Assembly: GCA_028679185.1 (NCBI GenBank)
Contig: JAJRBZ010000047.1
Span: 1-39,021, forward strand
DNA: 39,021 bases
Reading direction: 5' to 3'
DNA from: Methanoregula sp.
Lineage (GTDB): Archaea; Halobacteriota; Methanomicrobia; Methanomicrobiales; Methanospirillaceae
The notes beneath the pieces are model-generated. The model did no database searches. It saw only the letters and a list, made by a program, of their open reading frames with translations, and was not told the DNA's origin. A program made the position numbers and the translations under genes. Below are positions 7,527 through 16,798 of the stretch, in pieces (positions within the stretch are counted from its first letter, which is position 1; the number at the start of each line of letters is the position of its first letter).

Positions 7527-8864
7527 TTACTGTTTCTTCCATTCCTCTTGCAGGTATTTCCCGATTTCTGCGGCATCCCGGGGCCCGACCATCACTTTCC
7601 AGCCGGTCACTTCTTCAATCCTTCCTGACAGGGGTGCGGAATATCCCGGAATAATCAGTGTTTTGTGCGACACTTCATTCTCTACATCAAATTTTTTTAT
7701 CGAATCATGCACCAGAGTTTCATTGAGTTTTCCTGCAGCTACCGAAGTCAGCACCGACAGCCCTTCAGTATCGACAATCAGAAGGAAACAGGGAATGCGG
7801 GAGGACTCCAGGTACCCTTCAAGAGTAAAGAATGTGAGTGAAAAGTTCACCGTCATGAGTACCGGCGCATCTTTTCCCGGGGCTCCGACACGGTACAATC
7901 CCGGATTCATCTGGATTGGTTTCTGGGGATCAGTATAAATGTTCTGCCGGAGCGTGAGGGCAGCCTTTGCAGACGCTACCGGAAGCGGAGGCGTGATGAT
8001 TATGGATGCATATTTGATAATACCCAGTGCAATTGCAGCATCCTGCAGCTGGGAATTTGCAGCATCAAAATAAACAGGATACCCCAGATCCGGAACCGCT
8101 CTCGTGATAGCGAGTTGCCGTACTGCAGTAGACAGCATTATATAATCACCAAGCGATTGAGGGCAAAGATCCATCACCAGTTTCTTTACACCTTCTTCAG
8201 AACAGGATTTGGCAAGAACGATAAACTCCTCAAGACCATAGGCTTTGATTACCAAAGGACAATTATGTTTTTTGACGATTGCACACATTTCCCTGAAATT
8301 TTCCATCGTAGCTGCATGGATCAGGGGCTGGTAACTTCCGACCTGGACAAGAGCCTCATTAAACGCTTCAAAATTCTTTGATATCAACACAAGGGGGAGA
8401 TCTGCATTTTCCTCGACCGTGGCAACCGCTTGTGCAAACTTCTCTGCAGAACCGCTTGAATTTTCAATCGCAATACCGTTAAACCGCAGATCAGTGCCGA
8501 TGCGGGTAAATATTTCATCCCTGACCCGTTTGGTTACAGAAGCAATCTCTTCATCTGACTGGGTATCCAGAACCTTGAACAGAATTCCCGGTGGATGATA
8601 GAATGTTTTATCATGCCGGTAAAGAACAAATTCTTCACCGACGGCAAAAGAACGTTCCCCCACGCCAATTTTTATCAGACGGATTGGAGGGCGGGTTGTA
8701 GCACCCAGCAGAGATTTTGCACTATCATCCAGATGCGGGCAGAGATCAACATCCGCTTTTCCGCTTGCGAGTTTCATGGCAAAGGTAAGGCATGTTGGAT
8801 CACCGCATTCCTTGCAGTTCTTTTTTGGAAGGATTTTGTAAATATCCAGTGCTTTGAGTGCCAT
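7527..8864 (-). CDS. acsC: corrinoid iron-sulfur protein large (gamma) subunit
   Basis: The 445-aa subunit carries the [4Fe-4S] cluster and the cobamide of the corrinoid iron-sulfur protein, the methyl carrier of the Wood-Ljungdahl pathway. The N-terminal cluster ligands C17, C20, C25 and C42 are present (KKNCKECGDPTC; VDLCPHL). A TIM-barrel-like middle follows, then a C-terminal B12-binding domain (LIIPGYSAPLSGRIEEVTGW). It starts 2 nt after the acsD stop with an AGAGGTGA ribosome binding site inside the acsD end, so translation is probably coupled. Length fits both bacterial AcsC and archaeal CdhE. Confidence 0.93.
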   Translation of the reverse strand: MALKALDIYKILPKKNCKECGDPTCLTFAMKLASGKADVDLCPHLDDSAKSLLGATTRPPIRLIKIGVGERSFAVGEEFVLYRHDKTFYHPPGILFKVLDTQSDEEIASVTKRVRDEIFTRIGTDLRFNGIAIENSSGSAEKFAQAVATVEENADLPLVLISKNFEAFNEALVQVGSYQPLIHAATMENFREMCAIVKKHNCPLVIKAYGLEEFIVLAKSCSEEGVKKLVMDLCPQSLGDYIMLSTAVRQLAITRAVPDLGYPVYFDAANSQLQDAAIALGIIKYASIIITPPLPVASAKAALTLRQNIYTDPQKPIQMNPGLYRVGAPGKDAPVLMTVNFSLTFFTLEGYLESSRIPCFLLIVDTEGLSVLTSVAAGKLNETLVHDSIKKFDVENEVSHKTLIIPGYSAPLSGRIEEVTGWKVMVGPRDAAEIGKYLQEEWKKQ

Positions 8865-8866
8865 GG

Positions 8867-9823
8867 TTATTTCACCTCTGAAAAATCCGCACTCTTTTTA
8901 AAGCTGGCAAATGCATTTTTAAGTAATCCGACCGTCTTTGGGTGGCGGACACTGATAATCTCGGCACCGGCGACTGCTGCGGCAATACCAGTATAGTATT
9001 CCCACTGTACGGCCATATCATCCTGCTGCTCCGGGTCTGCTTCCCTTACTTCTTTAATATTCAGTGAATCAATTGCAGAGGAGATCATCGGCATGCCAAG
9101 ATCGGCATCACCCTTTAATGCAGAAAACCGGATTCGTTCCATTGCAGAATAGGAATACTCAAACCCATAACCAAGAGCACCGGTATAGGGATCGATTATG
9201 ATATGATCCCGTTGCACACCTATCTCCCGTAAGAGGATATTGAGTTGTTTTGCAAGGTTGACATCAATTGGAGACTGGGCGATAAGTGAGTGATTGTAAG
9301 CAATAGCTGATGCAGCAATACTACGGTACCTGCTTGCCTCTGCAGTTCCAAGGAGAAGTTTCTCTCCCTGTGCAACCTCACCACATTTCTGGAAAACGTC
9401 GCTATCGATCCGTGGCTCGTTACTACCCTCAATAATTAAAGGGAGCGCAGTTGCTTGAAGAACGGATTCCACCGTTTTTCCGATGGAAACAATATCGGAA
9501 AAATTTCGCTCACGGGTACTTGTCAGGTACAGACGAACCAGATCAGCACCATAGACTGTTTCAGCAGTCTTTGCCCAGTCATCTGCAGTCGTGACAAGAT
9601 CACCACAGAAATGCCGGACGATAGGTGACCAGTATTCCGGGTTATCGCAGATCTCTAAAGCAACAAGAGGTGAGGATGATGGCGGGGTGGTGTCAAGAAA
9701 CGGAAGTGTGGTTCCGCCACCGATATGATAGGCCATTTTTCTCGTCCCCCCCTCTGCCTTCGTAGCTCCGAGAGTAACCGGCCCAATCACACCTGTCCAG
9801 CCAAAATGAAGGTCATATCCCAT
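8867..9823 (-). CDS. acsD: corrinoid iron-sulfur protein small (delta) subunit, bacterial-type
   Basis: The 318-aa protein partners AcsC and forms part of the cap over the cobamide. It aligns by eye with Moorella AcsD along its length: VTLGATKAEGGTRK, LLLGTAEASRYRSI, SPIDVNLAKQLNILL, HIIIDPYTGALGYGFEYS, MERIRFSALKGD. At 318 aa it matches bacterial AcsD (about 310-323) rather than the longer archaeal CdhD (over 400). The gene lies 9 nt after acsB with GAGGT upstream of ATG 9823. Confidence 0.93.
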   Translation of the reverse strand: MGYDLHFGWTGVIGPVTLGATKAEGGTRKMAYHIGGGTTLPFLDTTPPSSSPLVALEICDNPEYWSPIVRHFCGDLVTTADDWAKTAETVYGADLVRLYLTSTRERNFSDIVSIGKTVESVLQATALPLIIEGSNEPRIDSDVFQKCGEVAQGEKLLLGTAEASRYRSIAASAIAYNHSLIAQSPIDVNLAKQLNILLREIGVQRDHIIIDPYTGALGYGFEYSYSAMERIRFSALKGDADLGMPMISSAIDSLNIKEVREADPEQQDDMAVQWEYYTGIAAAVAGAEIISVRHPKTVGLLKNAFASFKKSADFSEVK

Positions 9824-9832
9824 ACCGGTACC

Positions 9833-11884
9833 TCACACGAGTGGTTTCATGGTCAGGGCCGGATGTTTTACGGAGTCAAGATAGGAGATAAGGTCTTCAA
9901 TAGTCGTTGCTTTGGTTTCATCCGCAATTTTTTCAAAGAGATCTGACTTATTTTGATCGCTAAGTTTTTTCGCCAGCCGGGTCTTCAGTTCTTCTTTGAG
10001 CTGTGACGGCATCCAGACCAATCGTTCAATTCCCCCTTCCCCTTGCAGGAACCGGTCAGACAGAATATAGTTTTTCGATATACCGATAAATCCCGGGGTC
10101 TGTGAACCACCACCGATAGTTCCGGCAAGCGTGGAGAACGTCATTCCCGATGGTGTGATACCTTTGAATTCACGGTTCACAATCATGATCCCGTTCACTT
10201 CGGGGAGCATGAGAGCTATACACTCAAAACAACCACAGCAGGTCATCGGATATTCCATCAGGCTATAGAGAGAGCATCTGTCTATCTCGCCATGACTTGC
10301 CTTTTTCACAAATTTATTGACGCCTTCATATTCCCCATTCTGGGCGTTTATGAATGCTCCCTTTTCTATCGGCTGGTTAGCACCGGAGGGAGCTATTTCA
10401 TACGCAATTTTTCCATCCAGCCAGCTGATAGCTCCGCAGAGGGCGGGATGTTCTGGTGTTATTACACAGACATGGTTTGGGGCAAAGGTCTGGCAGAGTG
10501 TGCAGGAATAATACGTATTCACATCTGAGTCCCGCATACCCCTGATACGTGAATCCCGTTCTTCGTATACCTTTTCTGCATCCTTTTTTGCTGATAGTAC
10601 CTTTGCTTCATCAGTAATCAGCGTGACAGATACTGCATCCAGCAGCTGGGGAAAATCCATACGGAACTTACTTGCCAGGAGCTTTCCTATATGTTCAATT
10701 TTTACCCCTTTTGCTACAACCTCTTTTGAGATCCGTATCCAGACGATATCCCTTTGGGCAACATGCCAGGACCCTTCCCCATAATTGACGAAATTATGGA
10801 TCCGTCGCTCGAGAACCGGCTCATATTCTTTTTTCATCATCTTGCCGGCGACTTTTATGATAATTCCAAGCGGGTATGCACTCCCCTCTTTCATCGCCTC
10901 TATCTCTGGTCCGATAACGGTTATCTGCCCGTCCTTAATTTCTTCAGCATTCACCATTTGCAATAATTCAAAAGCGGGTGTTCTTCCCCCACCAAACTCA
11001 ACATACATCTCCTCTTTCCGGATGCTCTTTCCTTCAAATGCAGGAGAACACCCCATCGGTATGGGGATAGCTGTGACGTTCACACGTATTCCTTTTATCT
11101 CCATTCCGCGACGCACTACCTCATCAGGTAATGCTGATATCCAGTCTCCACCCTCATAATCCCCAAGGGATAGGATGGGAAACCCAAGTACTCGCATACC
11201 ATCAACAAAAGCTATTTCCTGGTCAGAAAGCCCGGGAAAAACAATTACGATCGCCCGTGCCCGTTCTGCAGCATACGTTAAAAGACGGTGTATATCACCT
11301 GGAGTAACTCCGCCGAACATCATCGCAACTCTTGCGATGATATCGACAAAATGAATCCCATATGCTGGTTTCGAGCCCAGAGGGATAAGACGGTATTCAA
11401 GCCCGACTTTCACTCCTGCCCGGGATAGTGATGCTATGATGTCTCCGGCAAGGAATGTAAGCATGTATTTTTCCTGCAATTCGCGGCATAAAGCAGCTGC
11501 ACGGTCTGCGCTTTGAGGAGTGCCAACAACAAGAGCAAGTCCAAGGATACTGCCATCGACCAGTGAGTATCCAAGTTTCCTGATAACAGTATCATCGATA
11601 AAACCGGTATAGGGGGGCGGTTCCCTGCCGTCCGCTGCTGTTTTTTCTGCAGTAATACACTCCAGTGCAACCATGGGGTTGCTGTTTGTCCGGTTGAATA
11701 CATCCAGTGCAGTCTTCTGGTCATGTACCGCTATTCCGGTAAGAGCAAAAGAAATCGGAAGGTGATATGCGGTTTCATCATAAGAAATGGTGTGATTTAT
11801 GGCTTTTATCATCATTTTCAGATGATTTTCACCATTGCTTTTTGCTGATTTTACGTCTGTCACAGGTTTATTCACTCCGATCAT
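9833..11884 (-). CDS. acsB: acetyl-CoA synthase, full-length bacterial-type AcsB
   Basis: AcsB joins a methyl group from the corrinoid protein, CO and CoA into acetyl-CoA at the Ni-Ni-[4Fe-4S] A-cluster. All A-cluster ligands are present: C461, C464, C473, C483 and the C550-G551-C552 motif. The 683-aa protein includes the N-terminal Rossmann-like domain (about residues 30-300, with YTGFIDD, MMFGGVTPG and CSPAFEGKSIRK) that docks to CODH in bacteria. Archaeal CdhC (about 470 aa) lacks that domain. The C-terminus HPALTMKPLV matches Moorella closely. Residue 549 is Cys where Moorella has Ser (TCCGCF versus TSCGCF). The start at 11884 lacks a strong ribosome binding site; M24 is an alternative. 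Confidence 0.95.
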   Translation of the reverse strand: MIGVNKPVTDVKSAKSNGENHLKMMIKAINHTISYDETAYHLPISFALTGIAVHDQKTALDVFNRTNSNPMVALECITAEKTAADGREPPPYTGFIDDTVIRKLGYSLVDGSILGLALVVGTPQSADRAAALCRELQEKYMLTFLAGDIIASLSRAGVKVGLEYRLIPLGSKPAYGIHFVDIIARVAMMFGGVTPGDIHRLLTYAAERARAIVIVFPGLSDQEIAFVDGMRVLGFPILSLGDYEGGDWISALPDEVVRRGMEIKGIRVNVTAIPIPMGCSPAFEGKSIRKEEMYVEFGGGRTPAFELLQMVNAEEIKDGQITVIGPEIEAMKEGSAYPLGIIIKVAGKMMKKEYEPVLERRIHNFVNYGEGSWHVAQRDIVWIRISKEVVAKGVKIEHIGKLLASKFRMDFPQLLDAVSVTLITDEAKVLSAKKDAEKVYEERDSRIRGMRDSDVNTYYSCTLCQTFAPNHVCVITPEHPALCGAISWLDGKIAYEIAPSGANQPIEKGAFINAQNGEYEGVNKFVKKASHGEIDRCSLYSLMEYPMTCCGCFECIALMLPEVNGIMIVNREFKGITPSGMTFSTLAGTIGGGSQTPGFIGISKNYILSDRFLQGEGGIERLVWMPSQLKEELKTRLAKKLSDQNKSDLFEKIADETKATTIEDLISYLDSVKHPALTMKPLV

Positions 11885-11951
11885 GGGTTACCCGGTAAAA
11901 CAGATATAGTTTCGTTATAGGTTATGTCATTTCATATCAACACCCTGTTAA

Positions 11952-12125
11952 AAATTTTTTACCCAAAATCTTCCCGCACCTGGTGTTCCTCTCAATAACC
12001 TGAATAGGATACCGTATAATGCGTCACCTTCGTCGATCCCCCTGTCCGCACTCACTGCAATTGCAGTACTCATTATTTCCGGTTTTATTATACTCGTTGG
12101 GTCAGAAACACGAAAGAGACTTTAA
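11952..12125 (+). pseudogene. possible remnant of a surface-protein C-terminal anchor
   Basis: In the 373-nt gap between acsB and the next gene, an open frame without any start codon encodes SSIPLSALTAIAVLIISGF and then IILVGSETRKRL before TAA 12123-12125. A hydrophobic helix followed by a basic tail is how archaeal surface proteins end. A T-rich run at 12142-12152 follows and could end plus-strand transcription. I read this as the tail of a lost gene; chance is possible. Confidence 0.3.
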
Positions 12126-12205
12126 TCCTCTGGCAGTCTTTCTTTTTTTTTTAATTCCGTAGTTTATTGCATGACGTATAATTCCAAAATCTCGGATTTT
12201 ACCGT

Positions 12206-12215
12206 AATATATATC
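12206..12215 (+). promoter_or_regulatory. TATA box for the ACT-MBL gene
   Basis: AATATATATC lies 43 nt before the TTG start at 12258, which predicts transcription from about 12236 and a leader of about 20 nt. GGTGA at 12247-12251 is the likely ribosome binding site. Confidence 0.5.
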
Positions 12216-12257
12216 GGAATTCATATCCAATACTATGTTCACATTCGGTGAATATCC

Positions 12258-13796
12258 TTGAAAAAATTCTCTTTTATCGCTCATATGCCAAATACTCCGG
12301 GATCCCTCCATAAAGCAGCGGAGATTATTTTAAAATATGAGGGTAATATCAACCGCATTCAATATGACCGGCGTATAGATCCGGCAACTGTTTTTTATGA
12401 AGTTACAGCTTCAGATGATGCATTCGGTAAAATTACCCATGATCTTGAGCGGATAGGCTATCTTCAGACTTCATTAAAACCTTTAAATTTTTTAAGGATC
12501 TGTGTTTATCTTCCTCACCAGCCCGGTGCACTTTATGAATTCCTGAACTTTACTACAACCGTCGGAGCTAATATCGCCTTTATTGATTTTGATGAAAAGG
12601 GGAGACACCCCGACCGTCTCATTGTCAGCCTTAATCTCGAACAGAGTTCCGTTGTTGACCAGCTTTTGGACCAGCTGAAGTCACGCTACCGTCTTGAAAT
12701 ACTTGAATACGATACTACGGGAAAACATCTCGATGATACTGTCTTTTACGTCAGGTATGCACAGGCAATACGTGAAATTATCGGTGAATCCGAGGAGAAT
12801 TTTTTACTGTCATTCCTTGCTGATATAAATCACATCGTGCAGGAACTAATGGACAGGGGAAATGATCCACGGAAAGTATTTGAGAGCGTTCTTTTGACTG
12901 GTCAGACACTTTCAGCAACAACAAAAGCCAGTTTCTATGCAGATATCCAGCAATTCCGGATAACCGGGCATTTAATCCTTTTTTGCTTCCAGGCACCATG
13001 CGGCGGGAATATTTTTTTGATTTCCACTGACAATGAGAAAGTCCTGATTGATACCGGTTACGGTATATATCATCCTGATGTAATGGTAATGCTTTCGCGG
13101 TATGGTTTGGGCGATTTACACCGGTTATCACGAATTATCGTTACCCATGCAGATGCGGATCATTGTGGTGCTGCAGGGTATTTTTCCGTCCCGGTTTTTA
13201 TGCATGAAGGAACACTTGCGATTATCAAAAGAAACAACCGTGCGTTTGGTTCCCGCAGAGAACACTCTGTTCTCGAAGAGTTCTATACCAAGATGATCAA
13301 CCTTTTCTCTAAGTTTAATTCCCCGGAAAAGGTACGATGTTTCAATAATCAGCCGGTATCGGTCCGGGGAATTTTTCCGGTACTGGGTTATGTAACTATC
13401 GGGGATCTTGAGCTCGAAATCCTTGAAGGCTTAGGTGGGCATACGTATGGCCAGATTTATCTGTATTCCCAGGAACATGGACTGATATTTACCGCGGACT
13501 CTGTAATCAACTTTGCAAGTCTAACCAGAGAGCGTGCTGACTACAGCTCACTTGCTGCTTTTCTTGTAACTTCAGTAAACGTGGACAGCGATCTGGCAAA
13601 AAAAGAACGAAAAGCACTGATCGAGCTCGCTTCAGAAACTGATAAAAAGCTTATAACAACAGGTAAGAAATGCCTTATCTGCGGGGGTCATGGTGCCGTA
13701 TCGGTTCTTGAAGGTAACCAGCTTGTTGCTTATGGAAACATTGAGCGATATTTACCAACAGTTCATGACTCAGTGGTAAAGAAACCTGTAGTGTGA
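12258..13796 (+). CDS. ACT-ACT-metallo-beta-lactamase fusion protein
   Basis: The 512-aa protein starts with two ACT-like ligand-binding domains (residues 1-75, FIAHMPNTPGSLHKAAEI; residues 78-150, ICVYLPHQPGALYEFLNF). A helical linker follows, and from about 235 a metallo-beta-lactamase-fold domain. Metal ligands include THADADHCGAAG (the HxDxDH variant of HxHxDH), GGHTYGQIYLY and a late His in CGGHGAVSVLEG. ACT domains usually bind amino acids, so the hydrolase may be amino-acid regulated; the substrate is unknown. TTG start 12258 is chosen because the first ACT strand (KKFSFIAHM) needs it and the ribosome binding site and TATA box fit; the next ATG would cut that strand. Confidence 0.8.
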   Translation: MKKFSFIAHMPNTPGSLHKAAEIILKYEGNINRIQYDRRIDPATVFYEVTASDDAFGKITHDLERIGYLQTSLKPLNFLRICVYLPHQPGALYEFLNFTTTVGANIAFIDFDEKGRHPDRLIVSLNLEQSSVVDQLLDQLKSRYRLEILEYDTTGKHLDDTVFYVRYAQAIREIIGESEENFLLSFLADINHIVQELMDRGNDPRKVFESVLLTGQTLSATTKASFYADIQQFRITGHLILFCFQAPCGGNIFLISTDNEKVLIDTGYGIYHPDVMVMLSRYGLGDLHRLSRIIVTHADADHCGAAGYFSVPVFMHEGTLAIIKRNNRAFGSRREHSVLEEFYTKMINLFSKFNSPEKVRCFNNQPVSVRGIFPVLGYVTIGDLELEILEGLGGHTYGQIYLYSQEHGLIFTADSVINFASLTRERADYSSLAAFLVTSVNVDSDLAKKERKALIELASETDKKLITTGKKCLICGGHGAVSVLEGNQLVAYGNIERYLPTVHDSVVKKPVV

Positions 13797-13943
13797 ATAA
13801 AGGGATGCTTAATCTTAAAAAATTATCAAAGAACAATCTAGTAATAATGGGAAATCCCTGAATGATTTCAAGAATGCCGGCCAGAAGATCTCAGACTACG
13901 AAATTCTCATCTACTATGTGATTGCATCATTTGTGAGAGAAAC

Positions 13944-14543
13944 ATGGATAGTCACAGAGTACAGGATATGATGCGGCTGATGGCATCAAAGATCCGGGCA
14001 ATCGCCAATACATTATCAGATAAAGATGTCGAAAAATTTATTTCAGAACTCCTCAATGCAAAGCGTATCTACGTTATGGGTGCGGGAAGGTCGGGACTCG
14101 TTGCAAAGGCATTTGCCATGCGCCTCATGCATCTGGGTCTGCAGGTATTTGTTGTCGGTGAGACGATTACTCCATCAATGAATAAAGGGGATATTATGGT
14201 CGTATTCTCCGGTTCCGGACGGACAAAAACGATAGCCGATATTGCAGAAACAGCAAAAGAGATTGGGGCGAAGATCTGTCTGATAACATCAAATGCTGAA
14301 TCAAGGATCGGAAAGATATCAGATTGTATCGTGATTATTGAGCACCACAGGGACGAGGTGGGTGATGATGCCATTGAATTTGAAATCCGGCAGATGATGG
14401 GGAATCACAAGTCGTTTGCGCCACTGGGAACTCTCTTTGAGACTACATCCATGATCTTTGCCGATGCAGTGATCTCCCGGCTGATGGAGATTACCCAGAC
14501 TGATGAGAATGCATTGAAGAACCGTCACACAAATATCGAATAG
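13944..14543 (+). CDS. hxlB: 6-phospho-3-hexuloisomerase
   Basis: This SIS-domain isomerase interconverts 3-hexulose-6-phosphate and fructose-6-phosphate. In archaea it works with hexulose-phosphate synthase in the reverse ribulose monophosphate route that makes pentoses. The 199-aa product has the SIS signatures YVMGAGRSGLVAKAFAMRL (residues about 43-61) and FSGSGRTKTI (about 91-100), and the C-terminal FAPLGTLFETTSMIFADAVI typical of PHI. Length fits the family. No hps gene adjoins it. It ends 15 nt before the aminotransferase start and is probably cotranscribed with it and with the M42 gene. Confidence 0.88.
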   Translation: MDSHRVQDMMRLMASKIRAIANTLSDKDVEKFISELLNAKRIYVMGAGRSGLVAKAFAMRLMHLGLQVFVVGETITPSMNKGDIMVVFSGSGRTKTIADIAETAKEIGAKICLITSNAESRIGKISDCIVIIEHHRDEVGDDAIEFEIRQMMGNHKSFAPLGTLFETTSMIFADAVISRLMEITQTDENALKNRHTNIE

Positions 14544-14558
14544 GGAGGAGTGAAAAAT

Positions 14559-15665
14559 ATGAACTTAAAATTTGCACAGCGGGTACAGGGTATCGAAATA
14601 TCCGGAATCAGAAAAATATTTGAATCTGCGGGGAAGGATTCGATTAATCTGGGACTTGGACAACCAGATTTTGATACACCACAGCATATCAAGGACGCTG
14701 CGATAAAAGCGATTGCTGAAGGAAAAACAGGCTACACGAATAATACAGGAATTTCTGAACTACGGAGTGCAATCTGTAATAAATTCAAAAAAGAGAACGG
14801 GCTGTCCTATAATCCGGATCAACTTATTGTTACTGCCGGCGCAAGCGAAGCCCTCCACATAGTTATGCAGGCGTTGGTTGATGAGGGGGATCGTGTACTC
14901 TGCCCGGACCCGGGATTTGTTTCTTATGCAGCTCTTGCAACCCTTGCGGGCGGGTGCCCGGTAAGCATGCCACTTACACATGACTTTCATATCAATGTGG
15001 AGAAGGCAAAGGGATTGATGGACAATGCGAAGATTATGGTATTGAACTCCCCGTCCAATCCGACTGGAGCAGTAGAAAATAAAGAATCCATCCAGGCCCT
15101 TGTCGAATATGCGGATGATGCGGGCGTTACGGTTGTGTCCGATGAGGTGTACGAGCATTTCATCTACGGAAAACAGCACTGGAGTGCAGCCCGGTTTGGT
15201 GAAAATGTTATTACCATCAATGCGACAAGCAAGACCTATGCGATGACCGGCTGGCGATTGGGATACCTCGCCGCTCCTGAAGAGATTGGATCGCAATGCG
15301 TCAAAGTTCACCAGTATTGTCAGGCATGTGCAACATCCATTTCCCAGTATGCGGCTCTTGCAGCATACGAAGGAGACCAGAGTCCGGTAAAAATAATGCA
15401 TGACGAATACCGAGTGAGACGGGATCTCATCTGCAAAGGGCTGGCAGAATTAGGATTTGTCTTCCCGGTTCCGGAAGGTGCATTTTACGCATTTGTTCCG
15501 ATGAAACCGGAGCTCACCCGGAAAATTATTGAACAGGGAATTGTTATTGTTCCCGGCACAGCGTTTGGTGTGAATGCACCTGAGTATACCCGTTTCAGTT
15601 ATGCAACCTCCCGGGAAAATTTACACAAGGCCCTCGGCAGGATACAAAAAGCAATGAGTGATTGA
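14559..15665 (+). CDS. class I/II pyridoxal-phosphate aminotransferase (aspartate aminotransferase-like)
   Basis: A 368-aa fold-type I aminotransferase. Visible hallmarks are LGLGQPDFDTP at the N-terminus, the NSPSNPTGAV substrate/cofactor loop, SDEVYEHF (PLP-binding Asp and Tyr), the Schiff-base Lys in NATSKTYAMTGWRLGY, and the C-terminal Arg in YTRFSYATS that binds the alpha-carboxylate. Aspartate is the likely donor but specificity cannot be read. GGAGGAG at 14544-14550 is spaced 8 nt from ATG 14559; a GTG at 14550 overlaps that site and is less likely to be the start. Confidence 0.88.
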   Translation: MNLKFAQRVQGIEISGIRKIFESAGKDSINLGLGQPDFDTPQHIKDAAIKAIAEGKTGYTNNTGISELRSAICNKFKKENGLSYNPDQLIVTAGASEALHIVMQALVDEGDRVLCPDPGFVSYAALATLAGGCPVSMPLTHDFHINVEKAKGLMDNAKIMVLNSPSNPTGAVENKESIQALVEYADDAGVTVVSDEVYEHFIYGKQHWSAARFGENVITINATSKTYAMTGWRLGYLAAPEEIGSQCVKVHQYCQACATSISQYAALAAYEGDQSPVKIMHDEYRVRRDLICKGLAELGFVFPVPEGAFYAFVPMKPELTRKIIEQGIVIVPGTAFGVNAPEYTRFSYATSRENLHKALGRIQKAMSD

Positions 15666-15666
15666 A

Positions 15667-16704
15667 ATGGTCAAAGAACTTTTAAAAAAGTTATCGAATG
15701 CACATGGGGTATCAGGCAGTGAAAGCAGTGTATATGCAGTCATTAAAAAAGAACTCAAAGGGTATGTTGACGAAATAAAAGAAGACCCCCTCGGGAACCT
15801 CATTGCCATCAAGCGAGGTAATAAATTCAAAGTGATGCTCGCTGCCCATATGGATGAGATCGGGCTCATGGTTAAGTATGTCGATGAGAAGGGTTTTATC
15901 CGGTTTGTCGCTCTTGGAGGCTGGTATGGTCCGACACTTTATAACCAGCGGGTTATACTACATGGGACAAAAGGAAAGTATCTCGGCGTAATCGGTGGTA
16001 AACCTCCGCATATGATGGATGATGAAGAACGGAAGAAGGGGGTTAAAGTTGATGATATGTTTATCGACGTCGGGGCATCGAGCCGCGAAGAAGTTGAATA
16101 TCTGGGCATCGAAGTCGGAACACCAGTGACAGTCGATCGTGAGTTTACAAGCCTTGCTTATAACCGCGTATCCGGAAAGGCATTTGATAACCGGGCCGGT
16201 GTTGCCATGCTCATAAAAACCTTAAAAGAGATGAACTCCCCGCTTACCATCTTTGGTGTTTTTACCGTTCAGGAAGAAGTCGGACTCAAAGGTGCAAAAA
16301 CAAGTGCCTATACTCTGGAACCTGACTGTGCGATTGCTACAGATGTCACTATCCCTGGTGACCACCCGGGAATTGAGATAAAGGATGCACCGGTAGAAAT
16401 GGGAAAAGGCCCGGTAATTACTATTGTGGACAGCAGCGGCCGCGGACTCATCGCCAGTCGGAAAGTAGTGAAATGGCTCAAAGATGCAGCGGATAATCAC
16501 GGAATTCCGGTACAGATGGAAGTGGGTACCGGGGGCACTACCGATGCAACTGCGATCCACCTTACCAAGGGAGGTATTCCCAGTACCACAGTCAGCATCC
16601 CCTCACGGTATATACATTCACCAGTTGAAGTTCTTGATACACAGGATATTGAAGCCGGCGTAAAATTGCTAGTTGCGGCCCTGAAACAAAAACCAGTACT
16701 TTAA
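15667..16704 (+). CDS. M42 family metalloaminopeptidase (TET-type)
   Basis: The 345-aa product is a dinuclear-metal peptidase of family M42; archaeal members form large tetrahedral dodecamers that trim peptides after the proteasome. Metal and catalytic residues are visible: His61 in AAHMDEIG with the catalytic Asp two residues on, FDNRAG (bridging Asp), VQEEVG (catalytic Glu pair), ATDVTIPGD, and the final His in SRYIHSPVE. ATG 15667 begins just after the aminotransferase stop (TGA 15663-15665), and GAGTGA at 15655-15660 can serve as ribosome binding site. A GTG at 15658 would overlap the upstream gene. Confidence 0.9.
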   Translation: MVKELLKKLSNAHGVSGSESSVYAVIKKELKGYVDEIKEDPLGNLIAIKRGNKFKVMLAAHMDEIGLMVKYVDEKGFIRFVALGGWYGPTLYNQRVILHGTKGKYLGVIGGKPPHMMDDEERKKGVKVDDMFIDVGASSREEVEYLGIEVGTPVTVDREFTSLAYNRVSGKAFDNRAGVAMLIKTLKEMNSPLTIFGVFTVQEEVGLKGAKTSAYTLEPDCAIATDVTIPGDHPGIEIKDAPVEMGKGPVITIVDSSGRGLIASRKVVKWLKDAADNHGIPVQMEVGTGGTTDATAIHLTKGGIPSTTVSIPSRYIHSPVEVLDTQDIEAGVKLLVAALKQKPVL

Positions 16705-16798
16705 TCCAGATTACTTATTTTTTGGACCTGAACAGCAATCAACTGGTTACAGGAATGAGGGAATTATTATGATGGCAACAGATTGAAATATGGAATAA

